From: VGEM01 sp033764265
GTDB taxonomy: Bacteria; Pseudomonadota; Alphaproteobacteria; Rhodospirillales; Rhodospirillaceae
Assembly (NCBI GenBank): GCA_033764265.1
Contig: JANRJB010000451.1
Location: 1 to 13,323 of the forward strand
Reading direction: 5' to 3'
DNA: 13,323 bases
The position numbers were made by a program, and so were the translations under genes. The notes under the pieces are model-generated. The model worked only from the letters and a program-made list of their open reading frames with translations. It made no database searches and was not told the DNA's origin. Positions 1-6,501 of the stretch are shown one piece after another. Position 1 is the first letter of the stretch, and the number at the start of each line of letters is the position of its first letter.

Positions 1-31
1 CGGCGGCGCGGTGTGGAACGCGTGAACGCAG

Positions 32-421
32 CTACCGCCGCCGCGGCGGGCGAAGCCCGGCGTGCGACGAGCGCCGCGGCTGGGGCGCGGCTTTCTTGGC
101 CTTGAGCGCGGCATCGATCGCCTTCATCGCCCACTGTTTCAAGGCCTCCGGGTCGTCCAGCACGTCGTCGGGCAGGCGCCAGTAGGACATGGTGACCGGC
201 TTGCGGCCTTGGGTGTGATAGACGAACGGCTTGCACTTGCGCGCCTCGAAGTCGGCGCGGTTGGCGTCGTCGACCTTGAGGAACAGCTCGTCCTCGGCGA
301 TCAGGCCGAACATGGTGGCATTCTTGTAGATGCCGAACCCGCCGAACATGGCGCGCGCCGAAACGCCGCTGACGTGCTTCAGTTGATCGAGCACGTAATC
401 CTTGAAGGTCGCTTCGGGCAT
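32..421 (-). CDS. TfoX/Sxy N-terminal-domain family protein
   Basis: This 129-residue protein matches the stand-alone TfoX N-terminal domain. Visible hallmarks are SARAMFGGFGIY (residues 21-32), MFGLI and LFLKVD (37-51), PFVYHTQGRKPVTMSYWRLP (65-84) and a closing helix LKQWAMKAIDAALKAK. The C-terminal DNA-binding half of true Sxy/TfoX competence regulators is absent. It is replaced by a basic tail (about residues 108-129, ending RPPRRR), which is common in short family members. Known family: TfoX regulates competence in gammaproteobacteria, but single-domain versions have no established role. The ATG lies 21 bases after the stop of the crotonase gene on the same strand, so the two are probably co-transcribed. 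There is no strong Shine-Dalgarno before the ATG. Family assignment is confident; function is unknown. Confidence 0.85.
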   Translation of the reverse strand: MPEATFKDYVLDQLKHVSGVSARAMFGGFGIYKNATMFGLIAEDELFLKVDDANRADFEARKCKPFVYHTQGRKPVTMSYWRLPDDVLDDPEALKQWAMKAIDAALKAKKAAPQPRRSSHAGLRPPRRR

Positions 422-442
422 GGCGGGTCGGGCTCGGACGGG

Positions 443-1222
443 TTAGGCGGTGAACTTCGGTTTACGCTTCTCGCCGAAGGCGGTGAAGCCCTCTTTGAAA
501 TCGGGACCAGCGAAGGCCTGCACGAACAGCGCCCGGGTCTCGGCGTCGTCGTCGGCGGCGCCGTCCAGGATCATTTGCACGATGCGCTTGGTGCCGCGCG
601 CGGAAAACTGCGAGGCGGCGCAAATCTCCGCCGCGTAATCGGCCACCGCGGCATCGAGCGCCTCGGGCGCGACCAGCCGGTCGATCAGGCCCATCGCCCG
701 CGCCGCGTCGGCGTCCAGGATGCGCCCGGTATAGAGAATGTCCTTGGCCGTGGCGGGCCCGACCAGGTCCACCAGCCGCTTGGTGTCCGACAGGCTGTAG
801 ATCAGGCCCAGCTTGCCGGGCGTGATGCCGAGCTTGGCGGTGGTATCGGCGAAGCGCAGATCGCAGCACAGCGCGATGCCGCAGCCGCCGCCGACGCAGG
901 CGCCGCGGATCTTAGCGATGGTCGGCTTGGCGTTGCGCGCGAGCCGCTTCTGGGCCTGGTACGTGATCGCCGCAGTCGCCTCGGCGGCGGCCGGATCGGC
1001 GAACACGGCGGCGAACTCATCAATGTCGGCGCCGGCGGCGAAGGACTGGCCTTCCCCGGTGACCACCACCACCTTGACCGCCGGATCGCGGTCGGTGTCG
1101 TCGACCAACGCGGCCAGGCGCTGCCACATCGCGCCGTTGAGCGCGTTGCGCTTCTGCGGACGATTGAGATGGATGGTCGCCACCGCCCCGTCGCGGCTGA
1201 GATAGACCAGGTCGTCGGCCAT
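443..1222 (-). CDS. Crotonase-fold enoyl-CoA hydratase/isomerase-like protein lacking the usual catalytic glutamates
   Basis: A 259-residue protein of the enoyl-CoA hydratase/isomerase superfamily, of usual length. Seen: the N-terminal LNRPQKRNAL segment (19-28), the first oxyanion-hole loop SFAAGADIDEF (60-70), the second loop GACVGGGCGIALCCDLRFA (107-125) and the C-terminal FKEGFTAFGEKRKPKF typical of the family. In classical hydratases two glutamates (rat Glu144 and Glu164) activate water. By eye they align here with Gly115 (GCGIA) and Pro135 (ITPGKLG), so ordinary hydration is doubtful and isomerase, hydrolase or decarboxylase chemistry is possible. It probably acts on an acyl-CoA in the cytoplasm. 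I chose the ATG at 1222 because it has a G-rich ribosome-binding stretch (GGGGGCAAG) upstream and fits the family N terminus. An in-frame ATG at 1249 would add nine atypical residues. TfoX-like gene follows after 21 bases. Confidence 0.88.
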   Translation of the reverse strand: MADDLVYLSRDGAVATIHLNRPQKRNALNGAMWQRLAALVDDTDRDPAVKVVVVTGEGQSFAAGADIDEFAAVFADPAAAEATAAITYQAQKRLARNAKPTIAKIRGACVGGGCGIALCCDLRFADTTAKLGITPGKLGLIYSLSDTKRLVDLVGPATAKDILYTGRILDADAARAMGLIDRLVAPEALDAAVADYAAEICAASQFSARGTKRIVQMILDGAADDDAETRALFVQAFAGPDFKEGFTAFGEKRKPKFTA

Positions 1223-1249
1223 CGGCTGCTTGCCCCCGGCCCCTCTCAT

Positions 1250-1356
1250 AGCGCGATTCGCGCCGGCCTGTCAGCCGGGTCGCGGCCGAAACATCGATAT
1301 TGCAACGGGATAGAAGATATTCTCGATTTCTAGAACTCAGTATATATTTCTATATC
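1250..1356 (+). promoter_or_regulatory. AT-rich divergent leader with probable vapBC promoter and operator
   Basis: The part from about 1290 to 1356 is far richer in A and T than the rest of the window. It contains the heptamer ATTTCTA twice, at 1326-1332 and 1346-1352, exactly 20 bases apart. The first copy overlaps a perfect palindrome TTCTAGAA (1328-1335); the second sits in an inverted repeat ATATA-TTTC-TATAT (1342-1355). GATAT (1316-1320) and ATATC (1352-1356) also form a wider inverted pair. A good -10-like TATATT (1343-1348) lies only 8 bases before the vapB ATG, and no Shine-Dalgarno precedes that ATG, so a leaderless transcript is possible. An alternative -35-like TTGCAA is at 1300-1305. 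VapBC complexes typically bind such palindromes to repress their own operon; that role here is inferred. The crotonase gene diverges from the same gap. Confidence 0.45.
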
Positions 1357-1617
1357 ATGGCCCTGAGCATCAAGCATCCCGAAGCCGACAAGCTGGCCCG
1401 CGAACTGGCGGCGCTGACCGGCGAGACGCTGACGGACGCGGTGCTCAACGCGCTGCGCGAACGGGTGCAGCGCGCGCGGATGAGGCAGCGGAACCGCCGA
1501 AAAAGGCTGTTCCATCGGATCATGGAGATCTCGCGACGCGCGCGCGAATTGCCGGTCCTGGACGACAGGTCGGCCGATGAAATCCTGGGCTACGACGAAA
1601 ACGGGCTGCCGACCTGA
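1357..1617 (+). CDS. vapB: VapB-type antitoxin, Rv0623/PSK-like family
   Basis: An 86-residue antitoxin. The N terminus MALSIKHPEADKLARELAAL is the conserved start of the Rv0623-like (PSK transcription factor) antitoxins and continues TGETLTDAV into a ribbon-helix-helix type DNA-binding region (about 1-40). A basic middle follows (residues 39-63, many Arg and Lys). The C-terminal RSADEILGYDENGLP (71-85) is the segment that in this family wraps around and blocks the VapC active site. The ATG at 1357 is chosen because it gives exactly this family start; the open frame runs further upstream, but only into the AT-rich leader. The stop overlaps the toxin start as TGATG, so the two are translationally coupled. 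It is expected to neutralise the toxin and, with it, repress the operon. Confidence 0.93.
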   Translation: MALSIKHPEADKLARELAALTGETLTDAVLNALRERVQRARMRQRNRRKRLFHRIMEISRRARELPVLDDRSADEILGYDENGLPT

Positions 1618-2045
1618 TGGTGATCGATAGTTCGGCGATCCTGGCGATTCTGTTTGAGGAACACGATGCGGCACTCTACGCATCCGCCATCGAAGCCGAG
1701 ACCGTTCGGCTGATGTCGGCATCGACCGCGGTGGAAATCTGCATCGTGGTGCTGGCGCGCCAGGGGCCCGAAGGCCTTCTCAACTGGGCCGATCTGAAGG
1801 ACACCGTCGAGATCGAGATCGTTCCGTTTACCGAACGCCATGCCGAGCTGGCGATCAATGGCTTCGCGACTTACGGCAAAGGCCGCCACCGCGCCCGATT
1901 GAATTTCGGCGATTGCTGCGCCTATGCCGCGGCCATCGATCTTGGCGAACCGCTGCTGTTCAAGGGCGGCGATTTCCATCTGACCGACGTCGAGGTCGCG
2001 CCGCTGCCCGCCGACGTGCCGGGCCTGCACGACGGCGATCAGTAA
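1617..2045 (+). CDS. vapC: VapC-type PIN-domain ribonuclease toxin
   Basis: A 142-residue PIN-domain protein of normal VapC length. The acidic metal-binding residues are all visible: Asp4 (MVIDSSA), Glu40 (STAVEICIV), Asp99 (RLNFGDCCAYAAA) and Asp119 (FKGGDF). The segment KGRHRARLNFGDC is characteristic of the VapC partners of Rv0623-type antitoxins. VapC toxins are Mg2+-dependent endoribonucleases that cut specific RNAs, often tRNAs or rRNA, and stop translation; the RNA target cannot be told from sequence. The start codon shares one base with the antitoxin stop (TGATG). All catalytic residues are kept, so the module looks intact. Its last 7 bases overlap the end of the convergent cupin gene, leaving no room for a terminator between them. 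Confidence 0.93.
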   Translation: MVIDSSAILAILFEEHDAALYASAIEAETVRLMSASTAVEICIVVLARQGPEGLLNWADLKDTVEIEIVPFTERHAELAINGFATYGKGRHRARLNFGDCCAYAAAIDLGEPLLFKGGDFHLTDVEVAPLPADVPGLHDGDQ

Positions 2046-2881
2046 CGCGCGAGCTGGTAGGCGTTGGCGTACTTGCACAGGTTTTCCGGCAGCCGCGGCA
2101 GGTGCGGCGGGGTCAGCGTCACCCGTTCGGCGGTTTCGTTGAAATTGTTCTCGAGCTTGCCATCGACGCGGCCCAACAGCACGTTGCCGAAGCGGGTGTA
2201 GTACGGCCCGTGGCGAATGCCCGGCGGCCGATTGAGGTACGCCCCGGCCGTCAGGATGCCGTAGGGGCAGCACAGCTCGCCCGAGAGGATCATGATCTCC
2301 TCGGTGCAGTCGTGCACCTCGTCGCGGACCATCCAGCCGGGCGGATGGCGCTGGGCCGGCGTGTCGAGCAGAAACGTCGTGGCCTGGGTAGCCGGGATGT
2401 GGCGCAGCACCTTCCAGGAAAACCCGAACCACTCGTAATCGGGGTCGAGGCCCTGTTTGGTCCAGGCCATGTCGTGGGTGTCGAGGTGCGGCACCGCGTG
2501 CGTCTGGTCGTAGCGGCCCGGCGGCGGCCGGCCGAGGATGATGTCGGCGGCGCCCTCGATGAAGCACAGCACGTCGGCGCCGGTGTCGGTGAACTGGTCG
2601 TACTGCGCGAAGCCGGCCGGCCAGTAGGCATAGGCATCCAGGCCGAAGCGCGCGCCTTGCGCGGTGAAGCCGCCGTCGAGCACGTAGAGTTCCTGGTCGA
2701 ACGGCAGATAGCTCGCCGGCGGGCCGCGCCAGCCGGGCGGGAAGCGGACGATGACGGTGGACGCCCCGCTGTCGGGATCAACGCACAGGGTTTTCACCGG
2801 CAGGTCGGGGAACGAGGGGTTGAGCCCCGTCACCCACGGCAGCGCCTGGGCCTGGATGAAATCGATGTGCGGTCGGGCCAT
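2039..2881 (-). CDS. Two-domain cupin protein, DUF4437-like
   Basis: A 280-residue protein that reads as a bicupin. The first barrel covers about residues 30-118, with FPPGWRGPPASYLPFDQELYVLDG and YAYWPAG. The second covers about 155-240, with VHDCTEEIMILSGEL, GAYLNRPPGIRHGPYYTRFG and VLLGRVDG. The second barrel keeps likely metal ligands (His190, Glu194, His224), whereas the first lacks the usual histidines, so only the second site is expected to hold metal. No signal peptide is visible, so it is probably cytoplasmic. Cupins of this type are annotated as ChrR-like or DUF4437; the substrate is unknown, and an oxygenase, isomerase or sensor role is possible. It is the last gene of the operon that begins with the MFS transporter, 22 bases after the OsmC-like gene, with only a weak ribosome binding site (GGA). 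Confidence 0.75.
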   Translation of the reverse strand: MARPHIDFIQAQALPWVTGLNPSFPDLPVKTLCVDPDSGASTVIVRFPPGWRGPPASYLPFDQELYVLDGGFTAQGARFGLDAYAYWPAGFAQYDQFTDTGADVLCFIEGAADIILGRPPPGRYDQTHAVPHLDTHDMAWTKQGLDPDYEWFGFSWKVLRHIPATQATTFLLDTPAQRHPPGWMVRDEVHDCTEEIMILSGELCCPYGILTAGAYLNRPPGIRHGPYYTRFGNVLLGRVDGKLENNFNETAERVTLTPPHLPRLPENLCKYANAYQLARY

Positions 2882-2903
2882 GGTCGCATCCGGGTGCGGG
2901 CGA

Positions 2904-3506
2904 TTACTTCTTCTTGCTGCGCTTTTTTTGGGGTTTGGCCTGTGCGATCAGGCGGTCCTCGGGCGTGGCGCCCTTGGGCAGGTGGAAGGCGTCGACGTGG
3001 ACCGGCGACGCCTCGCCCTCGCGGTACCACGACATCACCAAGGGGATCTGCGCGCGGTGGAATAGGCCAATCTGGGGACACCGGCGGTCGACCTCGGCGG
3101 CGAAGGCCTTGATGCGTTTGGCCGACTCTCTGGTGCCCAGGATCAGGTCGAAATTCAGCTGCTCGTACTGTGGCTGCAGGTGCAGGTCGAAGAAGAAGCC
3201 GCGGATGTCGATCAGCGAGCGCAGCTTGGTGCGCAGGCTCTTGTACTTGAACTTCTGGTCGCGGGCGACGACCGTGCAGGTGATCGACGTGCAGCCGGCA
3301 AGCGCCGCCAACTGGGCGTGCACCGGTGTCCAGCCGCGCGAACGGCCCTGCAGATCGGGCGGATCGCCGATGTCGAACCCGGCCGGTTCGTCGAACATGA
3401 TCGACGGCTGGCCCTCGAAATAGGCCTCGACCCGCATCTGCTCGAACGACGTGGTGGCGACGTCGGAAATGCCGATGTAGTCGGGGTACTTGACGCCTTC
3501 TTTCAT
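2904..3506 (-). CDS. OsmC-like family protein
   Basis: A 200-residue protein whose core (about 20-165) resembles OsmC/Ohr-fold proteins. It shows a first Cys motif QLAALAGCTSITCTVV (Cys72, with a further Cys77), a basic YKSLRTKLRS strand, the helix TRESAKRIKAFAAEVDRRCPQIGLF with the second Cys (Cys143), and a closing strand. Known OsmC/Ohr enzymes use such a Cys pair to reduce organic hydroperoxides with thiol or lipoyl donors; activity here is inferred. It is longer than the usual 140 residues because of a C-terminal extension ending in a lysine-rich tail (KKRSKKK). The ATG at 3506 is 2 bases after the stop of the preceding SnoaL-like gene, and an AGGG-type ribosome binding site at about 9 bases supports it over an in-frame GTG at 3512. 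The same frame runs open further upstream only as a shadow of the neighbouring gene. Confidence 0.78.
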   Translation of the reverse strand: MKEGVKYPDYIGISDVATTSFEQMRVEAYFEGQPSIMFDEPAGFDIGDPPDLQGRSRGWTPVHAQLAALAGCTSITCTVVARDQKFKYKSLRTKLRSLIDIRGFFFDLHLQPQYEQLNFDLILGTRESAKRIKAFAAEVDRRCPQIGLFHRAQIPLVMSWYREGEASPVHVDAFHLPKGATPEDRLIAQAKPQKKRSKKK

Positions 3507-3508
3507 GG

Positions 3509-4027
3509 TCACTGGCCCTGCTTCAGACGATCGAGAAGATAGTTCGCGTCCGGCGAGGAGGTGTCGACGTTGCGCCACACCTTCCAGCCGGCGTCGGTCT
3601 TGCGCATCAGCGTGAAAAAGTGCCCGGCGTGGTAGCGCGGCTCGACGCCCGGGGTGGCGGCCTTGGGCGTGCGCTTGGAGGCGAACCGTCCGGCGATGAA
3701 CGCCCACCCGCCGACCTCGGTGCCGTTGAACTCCACCTCCATCACGTCCAGCAGCATCTTGATGTCGTTGTTGGCGAACGTGCGGATCAGGCTGGCCGCG
3801 ACCTTGTCGGGCCCGGCGATCGGGGCGTTCTCGGCCATGACGTAGCCCTTGGGGTCGTAGCCGTCGGCGACCGCCTGGCCGTCGCCGGTGGCGTAGGCTT
3901 TCTCCCACTTGGCGATGATCGCCTTGATCTCGGCGCGGTCGGCCGCGCTGCCGCCGCGCCATTCGGTTTCGGCGGCGGCCGGCAGGGCCAGCAAGGCCGC
4001 CAGCAGGACGAGGGCACCGCGCCTCAT
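3509..4027 (-). CDS. Exported SnoaL/NTF2-like protein, third paralogue
   Basis: A 172-residue protein with a Sec signal peptide: MRR, then a Leu/Ala core, with probable cleavage after PAAA near residue 19. The mature part matches SnoaL-like/DUF4440 proteins of the NTF2 fold. It has an N-terminal helix AEIKAIIAKWEKAYATGD, then VADGYDPKGYVMAENAPIAG, a central Phe/Ala-rich sheet, and the signature RKTDAGWKVWRNVDTSSPDA near the end. NTF2-fold proteins form cone-shaped pockets that bind or transform small hydrophobic ligands; catalytic residues cannot be assigned. It resembles the gene at 4601-5113 closely (AEI.AI, GD...VAD.YDP, TD.GWKVWR, PDA). The ATG overlaps the upstream stop as ATGA (4 bases), and the OsmC-like gene follows at 2 bases, so it sits in a tightly coupled operon. 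Confidence 0.8.
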   Translation of the reverse strand: MRRGALVLLAALLALPAAAETEWRGGSAADRAEIKAIIAKWEKAYATGDGQAVADGYDPKGYVMAENAPIAGPDKVAASLIRTFANNDIKMLLDVMEVEFNGTEVGGWAFIAGRFASKRTPKAATPGVEPRYHAGHFFTLMRKTDAGWKVWRNVDTSSPDANYLLDRLKQGQ

Positions 4028-4560
4028 GACCCGAACTCCGCCTTGAGTTTTTCCTCCAGGTCGACGCCAGCGCCTTCGGCGCCGTTGTCGATGTCGAGCA
4101 GCACCTTCCAGCCCTCGGCGGTCTTGGTCATCACGGCGATGTAGCGGCCGTTGGAATACTCCCCCACGGCCTTGTTGGTCGCCTTGTCCAGGCTGACCGA
4201 GGCGTAATTGCAGACCATGTAGGCCCACGCGCCGACCGCGCTGCCGCTCGCGCCCATGTCGACGACCTGCGACAGCAGGTAGGGCTTGGTCTTCGCGTCC
4301 GGCGCGAACGCCTTGGTCCAGCTGGTGCGCAGGCTTTCGCGGTCGCGGATGCCGGTCGACTTGGTGTGCAGCACGCGCAATTGGGCGAGATAATCGTCGA
4401 CCGCGCCCGACACGTCGCCGGCGTTGAATTTCTCCAGCGCGCGGTCGTGAAACGCCTGGATCTCGGCGTGGTCGGCGGCGCTGCCGCCGAACGGCTCCAG
4501 CGCCGAGGCCGGCAGGGACGCGAACAGCGCCGCCGCGACGGCCAGAATGACTTTCAACAT
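4024..4560 (-). CDS. Exported SnoaL/NTF2-like protein, second and most diverged paralogue
   Basis: A 178-residue protein with a clear signal peptide (MLKVILAVAAALFASLPASA, cleavage expected after PASA). The mature chain starts LEPFGGSAADHAEIQAF, echoing the GGSAADRAEI and GGTDAEYAEI starts of its two neighbours. It ends with TAEGWKVLLDIDNGAEG, the same GWKV signature found in both. The centre (YLAQLRVLHTKSTG, SQVVDMGASGSAVGAWAYMV) differs more from the other two than they do from each other. It is expected to be periplasmic with an NTF2-type pocket; ligand unknown. An excellent Shine-Dalgarno AGGAGGT (4564-4570) precedes the ATG by 3 bases in the 40-base gap after the first paralogue. That makes it a likely site of strong independent translation, and its stop overlaps the next start as ATGA. 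Confidence 0.78.
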   Translation of the reverse strand: MLKVILAVAAALFASLPASALEPFGGSAADHAEIQAFHDRALEKFNAGDVSGAVDDYLAQLRVLHTKSTGIRDRESLRTSWTKAFAPDAKTKPYLLSQVVDMGASGSAVGAWAYMVCNYASVSLDKATNKAVGEYSNGRYIAVMTKTAEGWKVLLDIDNGAEGAGVDLEEKLKAEFGS

Positions 4561-4600
4561 GAGACCTCCTGACTGGTGGGTCGAAAACGTGGACGTGCGG

Positions 4601-5113
4601 TTAGGGCGCGGCCTTCGCCTTGGCGATCAGCGCGTCGGCGTCGGGCGTGAAATTGTCGATGTCGCGCCAGACCTTCCAGCCGCGGTCGGTGCGCCGCAAG
4701 ACGATAAAGAAGCGCCCGCCATAGACTTTCGCCTCGCCGCCGGTCTTCGGCGCGTTGCGCGCGGCGTACAGGCCGACCAGATAGGCGAGATTGCCGGCCA
4801 CCTCGATTTCCTCGATCTCGTGGAAGAAGGTGGTGCGGGTGACGGCGAAGGATTTCTCCAGCCGCTCCTTCAGGCCGGCGTTGCCGACGTAGGCCGCATC
4901 GCCCTCGGACATCACCCGCGCGGCGGGGTCGTAGATGTCGGCGACGGTGGCCGCGTCGCCCTTGCCATAGGCCGCGAACCAGTTGTCGGCGATGGCCTGG
5001 ATCTCGGCGTACTCGGCGTCGGTGCCGCCGCGCTTGTCCAGGGCCTGCGCCGCATCTCCCGGCCACGCGGCCATCGCCAGCGCCGCCAGCAGCGGCGCGA
5101 TCACCCGTTTCAT
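4601..5113 (-). CDS. Exported SnoaL/NTF2-like protein, first paralogue
   Basis: A 170-residue protein with an N-terminal signal peptide (MKRVIAPLLAALAMAAW..., probable cleavage after DAAQA near residue 24). The mature part has the SnoaL/DUF4440 pattern: AEIQAIADNWFAAYGKGDAA, VADIYDPAARVMSEG, EEIEVAGNLAYLVGLYAA, GGRFFIVLRRTDRGWKVWRD and DNFTPDADALI. It is a clear paralogue of the gene at 3509-4027. The ATG overlaps the stop of the MFS transporter gene as ATGA, and a GGGAGGG ribosome binding site lies within the end of the transporter gene, so it is coupled to the transporter. Its probable place is the periplasm, where it could bind, modify or deliver the molecule that the transporter moves; that link is inference from context. 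Confidence 0.8.
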   Translation of the reverse strand: MKRVIAPLLAALAMAAWPGDAAQALDKRGGTDAEYAEIQAIADNWFAAYGKGDAATVADIYDPAARVMSEGDAAYVGNAGLKERLEKSFAVTRTTFFHEIEEIEVAGNLAYLVGLYAARNAPKTGGEAKVYGGRFFIVLRRTDRGWKVWRDIDNFTPDADALIAKAKAAP

Positions 5114-6501
5114 GACTCCCTCCCCGCTCCGCGCCCGGCCCAGGCTTGGGCTTCGGCGACACCGTCACGATAGGCCCGCCGGCCGGCCGCCAACAAGAGG
5201 GCGGCAATCGGCGCGGTGACCGCGGCGGCGATCGGCAAAGCGTAACGCAGGGCGAGGTCGTCGCCGAATCCATATTGGGTGATCGAGGCCACCAGCGTCG
5301 GCCCGACGCCGATGCCGGCCAGGTTGACCACGAACAGGTACATCGCCGAGACCTGGGCGCGCATCTGGTTGGGCGTGATCTCCTGCAGGCCGGCCGCCGC
5401 CCCGCCGTAGGGAAAACTCGAGAAAAACACGAGGATGCAATAGACGCCGAGCGCCGCCGGCGCGTTGGGCATCAAGGGCGCGATGATGCCGGCCGGCAGC
5501 ACCGCCAGCGCCGAGACGATGCCGATCAGCATGTTGGCGTCACTGCGCCCGCGGCGCTTGAGCCAGTCCGAGAACACCCCGCCCAGCGAAATGCCGAGCG
5601 TGCCCAGGATCAGCACCGCGAGCCCGAACCACAGCCCGACGTCGCCGGGCGTCCAGCCATGGGTGCGGATCAGGAAGGACGGTATCCACGCCGACGTGCC
5701 GCTCCACAGCATCGCCAGCGTGGCATAACCGAGAAAGTGGCAGCCATAGGCGCGCCGGCGCAGGCGCACGAAGGCGACGGTGTCGGCGAACGAGACGGTC
5801 GCGGCCGATCCGGCGCGCGTGATCAGTCCGCGTCGCTTGGGTTCGCGCACCGTGGCCATCAGCGCCACCACCAACAGGCCGGGCAGGCCGACCGCCAGGA
5901 ACACCACCTGCCACGGCTCGAGGTGGCCGACTACCGGCAGGTCGAGCGATGGGGTGATGGCGATGACCGCGCCGCCGACGATCAGCGCGAAGCCCGAGCC
6001 GAGGTAAACTCCGGTGGAGTAGACGCTGACGGCGCGCGTGACCTTCTCCGGCCGGAAGTAGTCGGCCAGCATGGAGTAGGCCGCGGGCGACAACGCCGCC
6101 TCGCCCACGCCGACGCCGACGCGGGCCAGGAACATCTGCACGAAGTTGCGCGACAGGCCGCACAGCGCGGTCATTAGGCTCCAGACGAAAATGCCGGCGG
6201 CGATGATGCGCGTGCGGTTGGCGCGGTCGGCCAGCCAGCCGATCGGAACGCCGAGCAAAGTGTAGAAGATGGCGAAGGCGAGCCCGTGCAGCAGGCTGAT
6301 CTGCACGTCGGAGATGCCAAGGGTGGCGCGGATCGGCGCGACCATGAGCGTGAGTATGGTGCGGTCGATGTAGGACACCGTGTACGCCAGCACCAGCACC
6401 GCCACGACGTACCAGGCATACGGCTCGCTGGGATAATCGTCGGGCGCGGCCGACGCGCGGGACGTTGGGGACGCTGCGTCGGACGTCGCCGACTTTTCCA
6501 T
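5110..6501 (-). CDS. Major facilitator superfamily transporter, Spinster-like
   Basis: A 463-residue inner-membrane protein with about 12 hydrophobic segments. TM1 carries YTVSYIDRTILTLMVAPIR with the Asp46-Arg47 pair typical of Spinster and anion:cation-symporter branches. The MFS motif A is GWLADRANRTR (88-98), and GVGVGEAALSPAAYSMLADYF (129-149) is characteristic of Spinster-like members. About 25 hydrophilic residues precede TM1. The substrate is unknown; relatives near catabolic genes often take up organic acids. It is the first gene of the six-gene operon running left, and its stop overlaps the start of the first SnoaL-like gene (ATGA). Only 34 bases separate its ATG from the divergent VOC gene, so promoters of both must overlap neighbouring coding sequence. 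The ribosome binding site is weak (AGGA about 10 bases upstream). Confidence 0.88.
   Translation of the reverse strand: MEKSATSDAASPTSRASAAPDDYPSEPYAWYVVAVLVLAYTVSYIDRTILTLMVAPIRATLGISDVQISLLHGLAFAIFYTLLGVPIGWLADRANRTRIIAAGIFVWSLMTALCGLSRNFVQMFLARVGVGVGEAALSPAAYSMLADYFRPEKVTRAVSVYSTGVYLGSGFALIVGGAVIAITPSLDLPVVGHLEPWQVVFLAVGLPGLLVVALMATVREPKRRGLITRAGSAATVSFADTVAFVRLRRRAYGCHFLGYATLAMLWSGTSAWIPSFLIRTHGWTPGDVGLWFGLAVLILGTLGISLGGVFSDWLKRRGRSDANMLIGIVSALAVLPAGIIAPLMPNAPAALGVYCILVFFSSFPYGGAAAGLQEITPNQMRAQVSAMYLFVVNLAGIGVGPTLVASITQYGFGDDLALRYALPIAAAVTAPIAALLLAAGRRAYRDGVAEAQAWAGRGAGRES

Noticed and set aside
36..50. GC-rich palindrome CCGCCGCGGCGG near the left edge as a terminator
   Set aside because: It lies inside the TfoX-like coding end (RPPRRR codons), has no loop to speak of and no T-run.
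32..421. Competence-regulator role for the TfoX-like protein
   Set aside because: Only the N-terminal domain is present and no competence genes or CRP-S-like sites are seen nearby.
1223..1249. Upstream ATG at 1249 as the crotonase start
   Set aside because: It adds MRGAGGKQP, which is not family-like, and lacks a ribosome binding site; the ATG at 1222 has a G-rich one.
62..1333. Plus-strand open frame opposite the TfoX-like and crotonase genes
   Set aside because: Antisense shadow of two well-supported genes; no domain seen.
1617..2045. Signs that the toxin-antitoxin pair sits on a mobile element
   Set aside because: No flanking repeats, integrase, transposase or tRNA site; only its leader differs in base composition, and its genes abut neighbours tightly.
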